Shown piece after piece: positions 9,534 through 22,400 of a DNA stretch of 64,000 bases. Source of the DNA: Skeletonema tropicum (Eukaryota; Bacillariophyta; Thalassiosirophyceae; Thalassiosirales; Thalassiosiraceae); NCBI GenBank assembly GCA_037178625.1, contig CM074127.1:2852001-2916000 (forward strand). The letters run 5' to 3'. The first letter of the stretch is position 1, and every line of letters starts with the position of its first letter. The notes under the pieces are model-generated. The model did not search any database, was not told the DNA's origin, and saw only the letters and a program-made list of their open reading frames with translations. A program made the translations under genes and the position numbers.

Positions 9534-11120
9534 TGGATGCTGCCTCTTGCTCCGTCACTGGTGGCGTTTGCACAAGCGGCACAACTTCGTTCGAAGATCT
9601 TGCCATCTACGGAGCAACAGCAGTGGTCGCAATGGGTCTCTCTACTATTTTGGCGATGCAACTTGATAGCGTATCTCGGTGGTTTCTGTCTCCAGCAAGC
9701 TTACTTGCAAAACGTCGGCGCGAGTACAAATATGCAGTTGAACAGGGTAGTGAATATACTTCGCTGATGATCAGGCAGCATGTTGGTGGAGGAAAGGGAC
9801 TATATGATCCGAAAGCAGAATCTGTTGCTTGGACGAAGTTAGGAAGCAGCGACACGGAGGAAATGGACACTTTGCTGTCAGAGATTATGGATCCAAAGAA
9901 GGCTACACCAGTTATCGTTGCAATTGAGCAAGACCTAGAAGATGACAACAATCCAAACAATTATCATTTGTTTCTAGCGTTCCCACCAGCAAGCGCTGGA
10001 GTCTCGACACCTGCGGCACCAAATCTGTATCAAAAGATCCGTGTTCCACTCATAGCATTTTGTGATAGGTTGGCAAAAGCGTTCAAAGACCAGATGACAA
10101 GCACAGCTCTTTGCTTTGTAGCAGATGCAAGTTCGGGGTTGGGTTCAGAGATGCTTGTAGATGTGGTCAAGGATTGCAACCACGGAGTGGTAAGTTGTGC
10201 TGTCTTGTACTTTCTTGGAATCTCTTGATTATTTTGCTACAAATATCTGATAAACATTTGTGTATATGAATGTTATACAATACAGGCAACAATCTCTAAT
10301 CCTGCATGGATGACAACCCTTGCACTAATCTTATCCAACAATACACAAAACATCACCACACAACAATTCGAAACTATCATCTTTGCTCTTTGCCGTTTGG
10401 ACGCATTTCGGGTAAGAGATTCCACAGGTGTGAGTCGGACCGTTCTGTTTGCGTTACCTGGGCAAGCATGTGTTCCACGCCTGCTTCCGTTGATCCAAAA
10501 AGTATTTGTTCACGAACGACATTTATTTGTGTATGATGGACTGCTGTCACTCGGTTGAGTATGGACTGGGATTGATCAAAAAGTACGGCTCTTCGTATCG
10601 TCAGAAAGCGTCGAAGGAGGAATGGGAGCTGGTTTCGGAGACTCCAGCAGTAATTTCGGCCACTATTCCAATGGCACCTCTGCGTCACAATCGAGCACTA
10701 CCAGATACATTGGCGAATCTGAACAGCTCGCAAGCTTCTATTGTAGAGTCATGGATGGCGAGTGTCGACACGTTCTTAGATATGAAATCAAGGGAGAAGA
10801 AGAACTTCTACACGCCATTCGTGTGTCGTCTTGGATTCTTGATGAAGAGATCGGGCATTGGTAACGGAGATGGTAGTGATCTGAGCCAATTAGCTTTGAA
10901 GAATGTCTTGGAGTTTATCTCTGGGTCAAAGTCACGTGCATTACCTGCGGAGGTGTTGGAAGCTTCACAGTCTTCTTTGAAAAGGAAGCGTAGCGAATTT
11001 GAGGAGGCCGTTCAATCCCATAAGCTTGCTCCAGATGAAAAGATTCTCATAGAGAAGTGTGTGTTTACCCACAAGAGTATTCTGAATGGAGAGAAGACAT
11101 TCTCCGGTAAAGTCATTTGA
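9534..11120 (+). pseudogene. tandem copy 1 of an unknown diatom gene: frameshifted and 3'-truncated
   Basis: Exon 1 is taken from ATG 9534, where similarity to copy 2 begins (an open frame extends up to 9386), to 10189; the intron is 10190-10285; exon 2 starts at 10286. Exon 1 is intact: a short N-terminus, a membrane segment (YGATAVVAMGLSTILAM) and a soluble domain. In exon 2 an extra A at 10540, absent from copy 2, shifts the frame and stops translation at TGA 10556-10558. The downstream sequence still matches copy 2 to about 11099, then diverges and lacks the acidic C-terminus. The product family is unknown; the block with RTVLFALPGQACVPRLLPL faintly recalls sulfotransferase-like P-loop folds, which is a guess. 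Confidence 0.6.
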
Positions 11121-11645
11121 TATGTATAATCTTTGTTGTACGCACAGTCTTTTTCTCTTGCGAAGCAGCATTCTATCTTGTGGTATCATTTGAGCGATAG
11201 AACGAATGCAAAGAGATCACGATTCATTGCTGATGCATCTACTTATTATCATCTCTTCGAGGTTGCGAGTCTTGAGTCTTCCTTCTCTCTAGAACATGAG
11301 CTGTAAGGTAGGTATTGTAGAAAGATAGATCTTGTAGAAGATAATCTATTCTACCTACATACTTACTTTTATCTACTTGGGGGGCGGGGGGCTGTAGATA
11401 TTTTTTTGTAGGTGACACTCACAATTTCAATTACTGTTCTTCTCAGCAAGTCCCTGTGGCCACTTCATAATTTTCATCTCTCAAGTCGAAGAGATGCCGT
11501 CGAATCATCGCTATTTTTCGTCAAGGCGGAGGCTTCCGCTGGTGAAGGAAGCGGCAACGACGAACGCAACGAGGCGAGGAAGATGAAAGGCTTTCGCTTT
11601 TGCGTTGAATGTTCATGAATTTCAGCAGTAATACTTATCCACCAA
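11121..11645. other. spacer between tandem copies, no gene seen
   Basis: About 525 bases containing a G-rich run near 11382-11394 (ggggggcggggggctg). No convincing coding sequence; it should contain the 3' end of copy 1 and the promoter of copy 2. Confidence 0.5.
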
Positions 11646-13481
11646 TGGATGCTGCCTCTTGCTCCGTCCCTGGTGGTGTTTGCACAAATAACTCTACTTC
11701 GTTCGAAGATCTTGCCATCTACGGAGCAACAGCAGTGGTCGCAATGGGTCTCTCTACTATATTGGCGATGCAACTTGATAGCGTATCTCGGTGGTTTCTG
11801 TCTCCAGCAAGCTTACTTGCAAAACGTCGGCGCGAGTACAAATATGCAGTTGAACAGGGGAGTGAATATACTTCGCTGATGATCAGGCAGCATGTTGGTG
11901 GAGGAAAGGGGCTATATGATCCGAAGGCAGAATCTGTTGCTTGGACGAAGTTAGGAAGCAGCGACACGGAGGAAATGGACACTTTGCTGTCAGAGATTAT
12001 GGATCCAAAGAAGGCTACGCCTGTTATCGTTGCAATTGAGCAAGACCTAGAAGATGACAACAATCCCGAACGATTATCATTTGTTTCTAGCGTTCCCACC
12101 AGCAAGCGCTGGTGTATCGACACCTAGCGGCACCAAATCTGTATCAAAAGATCCGTGTTCCACTCATAGCATTTTGTGATAGGTTGGCAAAAGCATTCAA
12201 AGACCAGATGACAAGCACAGCTCTTTGCTTTGTAGCAGATGCAAGTTCTGGGTTGGGTTCAGAGATGCTTGTAGATGTGGTCAAGGATTGCAACCACGGA
12301 GTGGTAAGTTGTGCTGTCATTGGAATCTATTGTTCATTTAGCTACACATCTGATAAACATGTTGTATACACAATATTGACTAATACACATGCTGTATACA
12401 CAATTTTACCATGCAGGCAACAATCTCTAATCCTGCATGGATGACAACCCTTGCACTAATCTTATCCAACAATACACAAAACATCACCACACAACAATTT
12501 GAAACTATCATCTTTGCTCTTTGCCGTTTGGACGCATTTCGGGTAAGAGATTCCACAGGTGTGAGTCGGACCGTTCTGTTTGCGTTACCTGGGCAAGCAT
12601 GTGTTCCACGCCTGCTTCCGTTGATCCAAAAAGTATTTGTTCACGAACGACACTTATTTGTGTATGATGGCTGCTGTCACTCGGTTGAGTATGGACTGGG
12701 ATTGATCAAAAAGTACGGCTCTTCGTATCGTCAGAAAGCGTCGAAGGAAGAATGGGAGCTGGTTTCGGAGACGCCAGCAGTAATTTCGGCCACTATTCCA
12801 ATGGCACCTCTGCGTCACAATCGAGCACTACCAGATACATTGGCGAATCTGAACAGCTCGCAAGCTTCTATTGTAGAGTCATGGATGGCGAGTGTCGACA
12901 CGTTCTTAGATATGAAATCAAGGGAGAAGAAGAACTTCTACACGCCATTCGTGTGTCGTCTTGGATTCTTGATGAAGAGATCGGGCATTGGTAACGGAGA
13001 TGGTAGTGATCTGAGCCAATTAGCTTTGAAGAATGTCCTTGAGTTTATCTCTGGGTCAAAGTCACGTGCATTACCTGCGGAGGTGTTGGAAGCAGCACAG
13101 TCTTCTTTGAAAAGGAAGCGTAGCGAATTTGAAGAGGCCGTTCAATCCCATAAGCTTGCTCCAGATGAAAAGATCCTCATAGAGAAGTGTGTGTTTACCC
13201 ACAAGAGTATTCTGATTGGAGAGAAGACACTTCTCGACACAGTTCAGCCAAAAGACGATTGGTCTCTTAAAGCAGCAAAAAAATTAAAGAGTTGCTTGTG
13301 TTGTCTACCTGGTGAAGGAGATGAGGATGAAGAGGATGAAAGTGAGGACGAGGGAGAAAATAACGACGAACCTGTTGAAAATTCAAGGAGTGAATCGGAC
13401 CAACCCAAGTCCACTGCTGGCAAATTCAAATATGTGGATGGCAAGGCTCAGTTTGCGTTTGACCCGACCATGTTTAGTTAA
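11646..13481 (+). CDS. tandem copy 2 of the unknown gene: exon 1 broken, exon 2 complete
   Basis: Exon 1 runs 11646-12303, the intron 12304-12416, and exon 2 12417-13481. Relative to copy 1, exon 1 has two single-base gains, one near 12067 and an A at 12126, so the starting frame ends at 12125-12127 and the original frame is not restored. Exon 2 is fully open and carries the complete C-terminus: a central domain with VYDGCCHSVEYGLGLIKK, a helical region, a cysteine cluster (KLKSCLCCLPGEG) and a strongly acidic stretch before the end (TAGKFKYVDGKAQFAF). The cysteine cluster could be a lipid-modification or metal site. Copy 1 exon 1 plus copy 2 exon 2 would give one intact protein of about 574 residues. 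Function unknown. Confidence 0.6.
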
Positions 13482-14009
13482 TAGGTGATTCCACCATCAC
13501 TTACAACATATATAGTAATTCACCATATGATCAGCTCTGTCAAAAGCAGAAGTTCTCCTATCTGCCCCTTCTTCGCATCATCCATTGACTTCTCGTGTAG
13601 GCGTGCGTCTGTCCATCCACGGGAACCGCCATCCGGAAGGAAAAGCCTCCCCGCAAATCGGGCGAGCGCGGGGCTCGCTCTGCAAGACATCACCAAGAAG
13701 TTGTAGTGCTGCATGAACCACAACATGCCACCATCACTGAGAGTCCGCCACGATCAAATATAGCACCTCCACAACTACAACAATCAACAACGACACTGCG
13801 GGAAGGGATTACACAATCGTCTTTCGATCTTACTCTACCTTGTTTACTTAATTTTTCCAAATCAACAATTTTAAAGCGGGTGAGGTTGAGGCATGTTGAG
13901 GCACACGGGGATAAACACAAATTACTGCAAAAATATTATATGATACACAACTAACTTATTTCCTAACAACTCGAACAAATCAATCCATAGAATCAATCAC
14001 AACAAAACC
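13482..14009. other. intergenic, no gene seen
   Basis: About 530 bases. A GC-rich island lies at about 13600-13690, flanked by AT-rich sequence. Short frames on both strands show no recognisable features. Confidence 0.45.
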
Positions 14010-16716
14010 ATGTCCCAAGCTGGAGATAATGGCAACGGAGCTAGGAAGCCCGACTTCGGAACGACATTTCTCCCACCATCAGTTACCGGCAGTGGCCCAC
14101 CGCCAGATCAAGCCCCTCAAGCATTAGACCACTTCAAGCGCGGGTACAGTGAACGGCTCAGCAATAGAGAGCGAGAAATGAATGGATTTACCAACCCTGA
14201 CAGGCAACCCGAAGGTGGGGGAGGTCCCCAGAAATGGCAGCCCCCCGCTGGCGTTAAGTCCGAATCTGGAGGTGGGGGAGACAGGCACAATAATCATTAT
14301 CAACCTCGCCATCAGCAGCAGCGACACTACAACAGTTACAACAGCAATTACAACAAGCATGACGACAAACAATACACTCGAAGCTGTACGTATCTGACAT
14401 CACTTAACAAACCTTGCATTCTCTATTTTTCCTTATTCAAACTATCAATTAACTCTGTCGGGGCGCATTCTTTTCCTTTACATCTTATCTTACAAACTTT
14501 TATATTATACAGACAACAAGTACGAGGATCGACGTGGCAGCTACAACAACAACCGCTACAACAAATCAAACGGGGGATTCTCCATGGAAGATGTAGTAGA
14601 CCGCCTCTGCGCTCACCGTGCCAACGTTTTTGAAGAGCTTGACCGTGCAAGACAATCTTCTCCTGAATCATTCACGTCCGGACGTACCGTTACAGCCATT
14701 TTATCTCAATTGGGAAGGCGGCGTCAGATGAATGTAGCCATGCAAGTCTGGCGTTGGATGGAGAGTGCTCAGGGAATCACACGCAACGTGTACCACTACA
14801 ATGCACTCATCAACGTCTGTGAGAAGATCAGAGATTGGAAAATGGCGTTGGACTTGATGAGACAAATGGACGATGAACGCATCCCCAAGAATGAAATCAC
14901 TTACTCTAGTGCAATTAGCGCGTGTGAAAAGGGGGGGAACTGGAGGACAGCTTTGGACTTGTTAAAAACAATGAAGGATAAGGGGATCATGCCTACAGCC
15001 ATTGCTTACAATGCAGCCATTTCTGCTTGCGAAAAGGGGTTGAATCCTAGCAAAGCCCTGGAGATATTCGATGAAATGAAACGAGAAGGAGTACGCCCCA
15101 CAGTGGTAACCTTTTCTGCCCTCATCTCCGCTTGTGAGAAGGGGCAGCAATGGAAACTCGCTCTTCAAGTCTTGGAAGAAATGAAGGCTACCTTTGGCCC
15201 AAATGTGATTGCCTACTCCGCCGCAATTTCAGCCTTGTCGAAGGGGCAACAGTGGGAGAAAGCCTGGGAGCTCTTCTGCGAGATCGAGCAGTCTGGGGAG
15301 AAGTTAAGTGTTGTTACCTACAATGCCACCATGACAGCGCTTGAGAAGGGTCTCCAATGGGAACGCGCTCTTGATTTATTCGACGAAATGAAATACAAGA
15401 ATATGGCGGTGACTGTTGTATCCTACGGTAGTGCCATTTCTGCCTGTGAAAAGGGTTACCAATGGCGACAGTGCCTAGAGTATTTGGATGAAATGACAGA
15501 ACGTAAAATTTCCAAGAATGTGATCATTTTTGGGGCTGCCATGTCATGTATGGAGAAATCGCACCGTGCTGATATTGCTTTTCAACTTATGGAGCGCATG
15601 AAACTGGAAAGAGTCCGCCCAAATGTGCACATCTACAATTCAGTCATTTCAGCGTGTGCGAGGTGCAAATTGTGGAAGAAGGGCTTTGAGTTGTTCAAAG
15701 AAATGGATGAAGTGGGAGTTAAGCGCGATGTCGTCACATACAATGCAGTTTTAGGTAAGTCTTCATTTGAAAATATGTACATCATCATTTCATCAAGAAA
15801 TGGCTTCCGCTCATCTTATGTTATCTATTCTTGAATAGATGCTGTATGCTCTCAGGTTGATCTCGCCGAAGACATCTTTCACGAGGGGATCGAGAGAGGC
15901 TTTTACTCCAAGGTCTCCCGACTTGGATCCCAATGGCTGGAGCTTGACTTGCACTTTCTTTCACTAGGGGGAGGCGAGACTGCGCTTCGTTGGTGGTTTG
16001 AGAAATGTCTTGTGCCCTACCTTGGAAACTCGAAAGAGCTTGCTTCGGTGAGAAGCATTGACATTGTGACAGGGTATGGAAAAACCCGTGCAAGAGGAGC
16101 CCGCAGAGGAGATGACAGTATGAGGAAACGAGTCCGTGCCATGCTTTCGTTCATGAATGTCACTGAACTAGATCAACCCAACATGGGTCGTATTCATATT
16201 GATAAGCAGGCTCTTCTCAAGGAAGTTGAAAGGAATGGAGGAAAAATCGTGTTTGATGCGCAAGGTTACGAACAATACAAATTACAGGAGGGACTTGATG
16301 AACCTTATAATGAAGCCCCCCAATTTGTGAGACCTCGCGGAGGTGAAATGCATGATAGGAATGAGAGAGATGTGCAGCAGGACGGCGGGCCTCGTCCAGG
16401 TAATGGAGGACATGAAGGATATTACGGCAATCGTAATTCTCATCAACAACGTCCCGATCGTCTCGAGCCAAATCGCTTTGAACCACCACCACAGAGACAC
16501 GGTGGTGGCGACGAGCAGTATAGAAATAACGGCCGGCAAAATTACTCGGAGCCAAATTATCCGGCCCAAAACTACGACGACGGAAGAAACTACGACGAAT
16601 GGCAAGGGAGGGGGCCTAACCCTCGCTTTGAGCCTCCGGCGCGACAAATGCACTCAGGTCAGCAGAACAACCAAGATTACAACAGGAAGCGACCTTATCA
16701 AGACTTTCGTGACTGA
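14010..16716 (+). CDS. PPR-SMR protein with Gln/Asn/Arg/Gly-rich ends
   Basis: Exons are 14010-14385, 14513-15754 and 15839-16716, phases matching. The N-terminal 130 residues are low complexity (Gly, Pro, His, Asn, Tyr). Then follow about ten 35-residue pentatricopeptide repeats (exon 2), recognised by recurring patterns such as YNALINVCEK, YSSAISACEK and FSALISACEKG with a following (E/D)EM. PPR repeats bind single-stranded RNA, usually in organelles. The SMR domain comes next: LDLHFLSLGGGETALRWW and a GYGKTRARGARRGDDSMRKR segment, possibly an RNA nicking module. The tail is Asn/Arg/Gly/Tyr-rich. The frame stops at 16716, but similar tail sequence continues one base out of frame to 16861. 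No clear organelle presequence is visible. Confidence 0.85.
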
Positions 16717-16995
16717 TAATCGTCAGGGAATGTATAATGGCGACGGAGGGGGCGGTAACTACAATGAAGGAGGTCAAAGAAACAATTATGAAGGCGGCAA
16801 TAATAACTACGGCGACAGAAGAGAGTATAATGGCAATTCACCCAACAAGCGTTTCAGGTAGAGAGACAATTATTTGCAGACCGCGGTTTAAGCGGAATCG
16901 AAGAGAGTGCATAATCTTACTTCATTCGGTCAAATTTAAGTCATTGAATGAATAAAATAGACATGTATCTATGTGGAAATTATTATTTCTGTTGA

Positions 16996-19051
16996 CTACT
17001 TCTTCTTTACTCCATCCGGGCCCATCATATTGAGGTATCCCGAAGTACCTGTTGCGTCACAATATCCTTTATAAATGTCAGTGTTCAACGATCCACGACG
17101 CTTCTCGTGAACTCTATCGACTGTCCGTTCGTTCCAGTAAAAGGAGCGCTGGCTAAATGAAATGCTCTTTGATTTAGCCAGCGCTCCTTCTTTAGGATCA
17201 ATGCGAGGTAGTAGCCACCAATCTTCCAACTCTCTCCGCACACCATACCACTCGCTTAATAATCCTAAGCATGTTTCCAACGCTACAGTACCAGGCAAAC
17301 CCGGTGAACAGTCCCAAGGCTTCTTGCAAAAAGTAAAATGAGCAGTTATGATATCCTTTGGATCCGTTCGTTGGCAATCAGTATCACTACAATCCTTCCG
17401 CCCGTCGCGACACATATTTTTATCTCTGTATCCCATAGCTTCAGGATCAAGTGGGGTGGCTCGAGGAAACTTGTGAGTGCTCTTTCGAGGATTATCCGCC
17501 ATTTGGTTGTAGACACAACGATCAAGTTCCAACTCATTATGCTCACCAGGAGGTGCAACATCCTCATAATAGTAGGGCAATATGCCCTGAAAAGTGGCGT
17601 CTCCGTAGAAGTTCCCGTACTTATTTCCCCATCCCGTTCGAGGATTAAGATTGAATTCCCCTCGTTGGAGGATCGTCCGATATCTTTCCAACACTGTTAG
17701 CGAAGGACGTACGATTAAGAACCCACCTTGGTACCCCACTGGAGAGTCCGACCTTGGTCTTTTTACTGAGTTGTAATCCCGCGTAAAGGCAGCATCGATT
17801 GGACGGGAGAAGTCAACTGGTTTTGAACGTGTGAGCTTTGCTACCGACAACGATTCAGCAACTTTGTCATCCTTCTGTTTTCTTAACATGACGTCAAATA
17901 AATCATCCATAGGGCGCAGTATCAAAGAATCGAAATCCAAATGTACCACTAGTTCATGTCCTACAAGCCCGTAGGCATGTAACTTCAAAAGCTCCGTATC
18001 TCCACAGCAGCCATCATTGTACATCAGCATGCGGAGTTTATTAGGATGTTCGCCAGGTCGTCGTGCCGTATCACCAGTAGACGGACGCTGAATCCCAACA
18101 TACCCTGCCTTTACTACCTCGTCAAATGTTGGTGATTGATTAGCTGATATCTCATCACTGGGGACTTCGAATAATGGGACTAGTGGCGGTCGATGCAAGA
18201 TAGTCCATCCAACTGCTTTGCATATATCTTGCACAGTCACCATGAGGCCCTTTTAGCGTAGGTGATGCAAATGGATCGACGATGACATACGCTTTATATC
18301 TATACCTTCCACCAGTTCCTCCATATTTTGGCCACAACGATGGATCAAATTCTACAGAAGAAGACGAAGATTGTGAATGCATCGGTATCCAACCATACGA
18401 ATTGCGTCTAATGGAATGCAGCAAAACTGCTGCTCCATCCAAGGCTCCCCTGTGCTTTGTCGAACATTTGGTCAGCGTGGTCACATAGGCAATTTCAGGA
18501 GGTAGGTCTGTGCTATTGCTCGGTGGTTGGATTTTTTCTGGCTCATGAGTTTTCCAAAAATCCAATCGTCTGAACGTTTCTCCACGTGCTTTTTGGATAC
18601 GAGCTTTCTTTAATGATTTCGTAGGCTCATATGACGACAATAATGATTCATCAACTGATGTTGGCTGAATCACTGTAGTTGGTTTTTTGCTTGGTATTAA
18701 TACTTTGTGTATATCTTGTTCCTTGTCGTGCTGCGATATCTGTGGCTTTGATTGGTCCTTACTCTGCTTCTGATTATGCAATGATTCTGCTGTTATCAAC
18801 TTCTCATTGCCTCTGCGAAGAACTGATTGTACTCCATGAACAGGCGAATCATCTCCAGCGCTATCGGATATGAAAAGTTTGTAGACAAGCAGCTCTATTT
18901 GTAATACCAAGCAGACAAGCAGACACAGCGAGGCAGTCAATAGATTGAAATGTTTGTACTGTTGCCGAGAAGAGGGGGCAGTTGTACCATTACTTCTGCG
19001 TGGCGTGCTTGGAGATGCAGGCACCTCACGCGCTGTCCTCCTTTGGTACAT
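16996..19051 (-). CDS. Golgi-type glycosyltransferase (GT8-like), one frame break near 18250
   Basis: Translation begins at 19051. Residues about 33-60 form a single membrane anchor (FNLLTASLCLLVCLVLQIEL) after a basic cytoplasmic tail, typical of type II Golgi enzymes. After a stem, the catalytic part shows IAYVTTLTKCSTKHRGALDG, RYKAYVIVDP, KAVGWTILHRPPLVPLFEV and the metal-binding HLDFDSLILRPMDDLFDV with its DxD-type motif. These fit nucleotide-sugar transferases of the GT8/glycogenin-like group. A Cys-rich part (CRDGRKDCSDTDCQR) precedes the C-terminus. The N-terminal frame must jump one base forward around 18240-18255, in an AAAAGGGCC run, to join the C-terminal frame; both sides are clearly coding. 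Donor and acceptor sugars are unknown. Confidence 0.72.
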
Positions 19052-19496
19052 CTCTGACGTGAAACGCTCCTGTTCAGCAGTTGCCTCCCTTAGCCGGCTC
19101 CCCGCCCCCTGTCAAATTTAAATGCTCGAAGCGTCCCTATCGCATTGTTTCCGTCGGCGAGGGCTACTACTTACCACACCATAATACTTATCATCAGAGA
19201 GAGGCAATTGTTTTTGCTTGGCATTGCCTCCCTTTCTCGTGTTTGAGTGCGAACTTCTTCTTCTTTCTTTCTTCTATCGGGGATAAAGGTACATCTAAAT
19301 GATGGGAGCGGTATCGTGGGCCTCTTCTTCAAATCGCTCTTGTTGAAAAAAGTGCATGTGCATCGGCGAGTTTTGGTTCTGGTTTTGCCCTTTTTGAACG
19401 TGTACAATGATGAAAAATATACCATCCTCGACGGCAATCTGCACTAGGTAGTAACATGCTCCTCGAACCCAAATTTATCACTAGTAATCGAGAACA
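19052..19496. promoter_or_regulatory. divergent intergenic region
   Basis: About 445 bases between the starts of the glycosyltransferase (minus) and formin (plus). It has pyrimidine-rich runs (ttcttctttctttcttct near 19257). No nameable motif. Confidence 0.3.
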
Positions 19497-22400
19497 ATGT
19501 CGAAGAATTTCGACGAGTGGATGTCCTACAACGAGCAGCGCTATGCTTCTTCTGCTTCTTCATCTGTCGCATCTCCCCGCGGCGACGATGGCATGAGTTA
19601 TATGTCTAAAAAGAAGCATGACAACTATGCCAATGTCGTCATGGAGATGAAAACACAACAATTCGGTTTTCAACAAAGTACAGAATTTGAAGATTTTGAT
19701 GATGGCTTTGGATTTTCTTCATCACAGCAGCAGCAGCAGCATATGGGGCGGCCGCCGCAGTCGAGACAACCTTCTCCGTCTGATTGGGGGAGCAATCAAT
19801 TTCAAACGAACGACTTTGAGCAACAATCTTATCAACAGCGTCAGCAATGGGGCGGTTCTCCAGATCCAAACTTTTCTTCTGCGCAGAGGAGTGCAGAGAG
19901 ACCAAGGAGGTTCCATGGCATGGAAGACACAAGTCAAAAAATGAAATCCAAGCCAAAGAGGCAAGGAAGGACGCTCTATCGAGAACACAGTAACACGGAT
20001 GGGCCATCTCACCAACGATCCAAATCAACTATCAGGCGCAATGCAGAAAGGACTCAGGCGTTGGCAAAACTGAATACAGATAACGAGGATGATGGTACAA
20101 GTGACGTGTGGTCATCATTTGAGGGATCTGGGGGGGCTGTGTGGGCTGCTGCAGGAAGTCAATTTGTTTCGTCCGGGCAACGCAGCCACTCCCAGCAAAG
20201 AGCACAACAACGGCAAACGCAGCAAAGACAACCACCGCGAAGGCTAGAGTCATCCGGCTCCAATGGTAGCCTATCAAAGAACGATGATGCTTCTGCATCG
20301 AGTGTTGCTGCAAGAAGGCGCAGAGTGAAATCAGTAGCTGAAAGTAGGCAACGTCAACAGCAGCAACAAAACCAACCGTCAAAATCAATTGCTCTTTCTC
20401 CACCTCCCTCGTCATCGACGGCTTCTGCTATGTCTGCTTCATCGTCGTCTTCGGGAGCACGACGTAATATGAGGATGAGAATGCAAAACAAGTCATCTTC
20501 TGCGCCAAGTGCAGCGAAGGCCGAGTTTCCTGCAGCTGCTGCCAATCAACAACAATTGCAATCTCAGTTACAATCAGTTTCATCATCTTCTCTCATATCA
20601 AAATCTGAAAAAGAATCTGAAAGAGCCGGTTCCGGTTCAGTGTCTTCATTTGGCTCATCCGAAATTGACAATGAGGTGAACGTCGCAATGAGTGAATTGA
20701 GATTATCAGGGGTTGACATTGCCATTTTCAACGATACAAATGACATTCAACCTTCTTCTTCCACATCGCCAAAGAAAGGTCGCACAAGTCCCATCACTGT
20801 TGGTACCAAATCGCTGACATTAGACTCTGCGACAATAATATCATCAAAGGTGGATGATGTTGGTAAAGGATTAGTGTTGTCAAATACAATTTCGGTGGAT
20901 CATTATTCTGAATCAAGTTCATTGACGAATGATACATCTGATTGGCAGGGACAAGGTACTGGAAATAACATGTTCAAGAATGCCAATAGGAGTACGTTTC
21001 ATAAATCGAAAAGGATTGTGCGACCCAATGAGTTGAAGGGAGATAATAGTCAGCATTCACAACAGCAGGAGCAGCCACAACCAACGTCTCCATCAGTTAA
21101 GGATCGCATTTCTCAGTATAAGACCGCTACAACAACGTCTGGTGATGAACCACATTTATCATTACCTGGCACTCCTACAAACAAGCATTCTCAAATTTTG
21201 AAGAATGCTCGTAGTGAGCCATCGTCAGAGCAGGAAGAGCAACCACTGCCACCACCATCTCCTGTCCGTACACTATCTCCGAAGGTAAACAGAGTTAAGA
21301 ATTCTCCTTTCCGTCAAAGGGAAAAGGAGGCTTTAGATGCGAGCAGAGAACGGAAGACAACGAACGATTCTATTTCGCAAGCGGGCTCTCCAGTTCGGGC
21401 ACCCTTAATACCATCCCGTGTTCTTGCTGATAATCAACAAAAGCTGAATGGTGACTGTGAAACATCCTCGGATTCTTTGTTCTCTCAGTCTAAGCTCCGT
21501 AAAACTGGACTTTCTCAGCCAGCTAAACAACAGTCAGAGTTGACAGTAGAGAATGACGAACCCGAAAAGCCGAAAAAGGATGTCGCGACTCTGATGAAGG
21601 AGAGAATAGCTGCTGCAAAGAAGTCACAAAGTCAAGATGACGGAACATCACCTCCTTCAGATGAGCAGAGAGGAAGATTTTCTGACCCTAAGGAGGACTC
21701 TGCGTCTGAACAAGAAGAATCGGCACCAGAACCAAGAGCTGCGTTAAATAAGATAGCAAATCCTGAGGTGGAGGAACCAGCCAAAGATCCAAGAGCTGCA
21801 TTGATGTCAACGTTAAATAAGAGAGCAAATCTTGAAGTGGAGGAGCCAGCGAAAGACCCAAGAGCTGCAATGATGGTAATGTTGAATAAGAGAGCAAATC
21901 CTGAGGTAGAGGAGCCTGCCAAAGATCCAAGAGCTGCAATGATGACAATGTTGAATAAGAGAGCAAATCCTGAGGTAGAGGAGCCTGCCAAAGATCCAAG
22001 AGCTGCAATGATGGCAATGTTGAATAAGAGAGCAAATCCTGAGGTAGAGGAGCCAGCCAAAGATCCAAGAGCTGCAATGATGGAAATGTTGAATAAGAGA
22101 GCAAATCCTGAGGTAGAGGAGCCAGCCAAAGATCCAAGAGCTGCAATGATGGAAATGTTGAATAAGAGAGCAAATCCTGAGGTAGAGGAGCCAGCCAAAG
22201 ATCCAAGAGCTGCAATGATGGCAATGTTGAATAAGAGAGCAAATCCTGAGGTAGAGGAGCCAGCCAAAGCTGTCTCGAGTACGATAGCGAATCGAGCATC
22301 ACCAGCTCTGTCGAATATGTTAGCAAAGAGAGCACCAAATGACGTTCAGGCAAAAGATGAACGCCCCACTCCTGCTGATAGTGGCCGTCCGGCATTGAAG

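Larger units (their letters stand above)
9534..13229 (+). repeat. direct tandem gene duplication, offset about 2.1 kb
   Basis: The segment 9534 to about 11099 is repeated at 11646 to about 13229. Exons differ at only scattered bases, whereas the introns (96 bases at 10190-10285 and 113 at 12304-12416) have clearly diverged in sequence and length. The spacer 11121-11645 is unique. High exon identity with diverged introns suggests gene conversion or selection after duplication. Confidence 0.9.
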
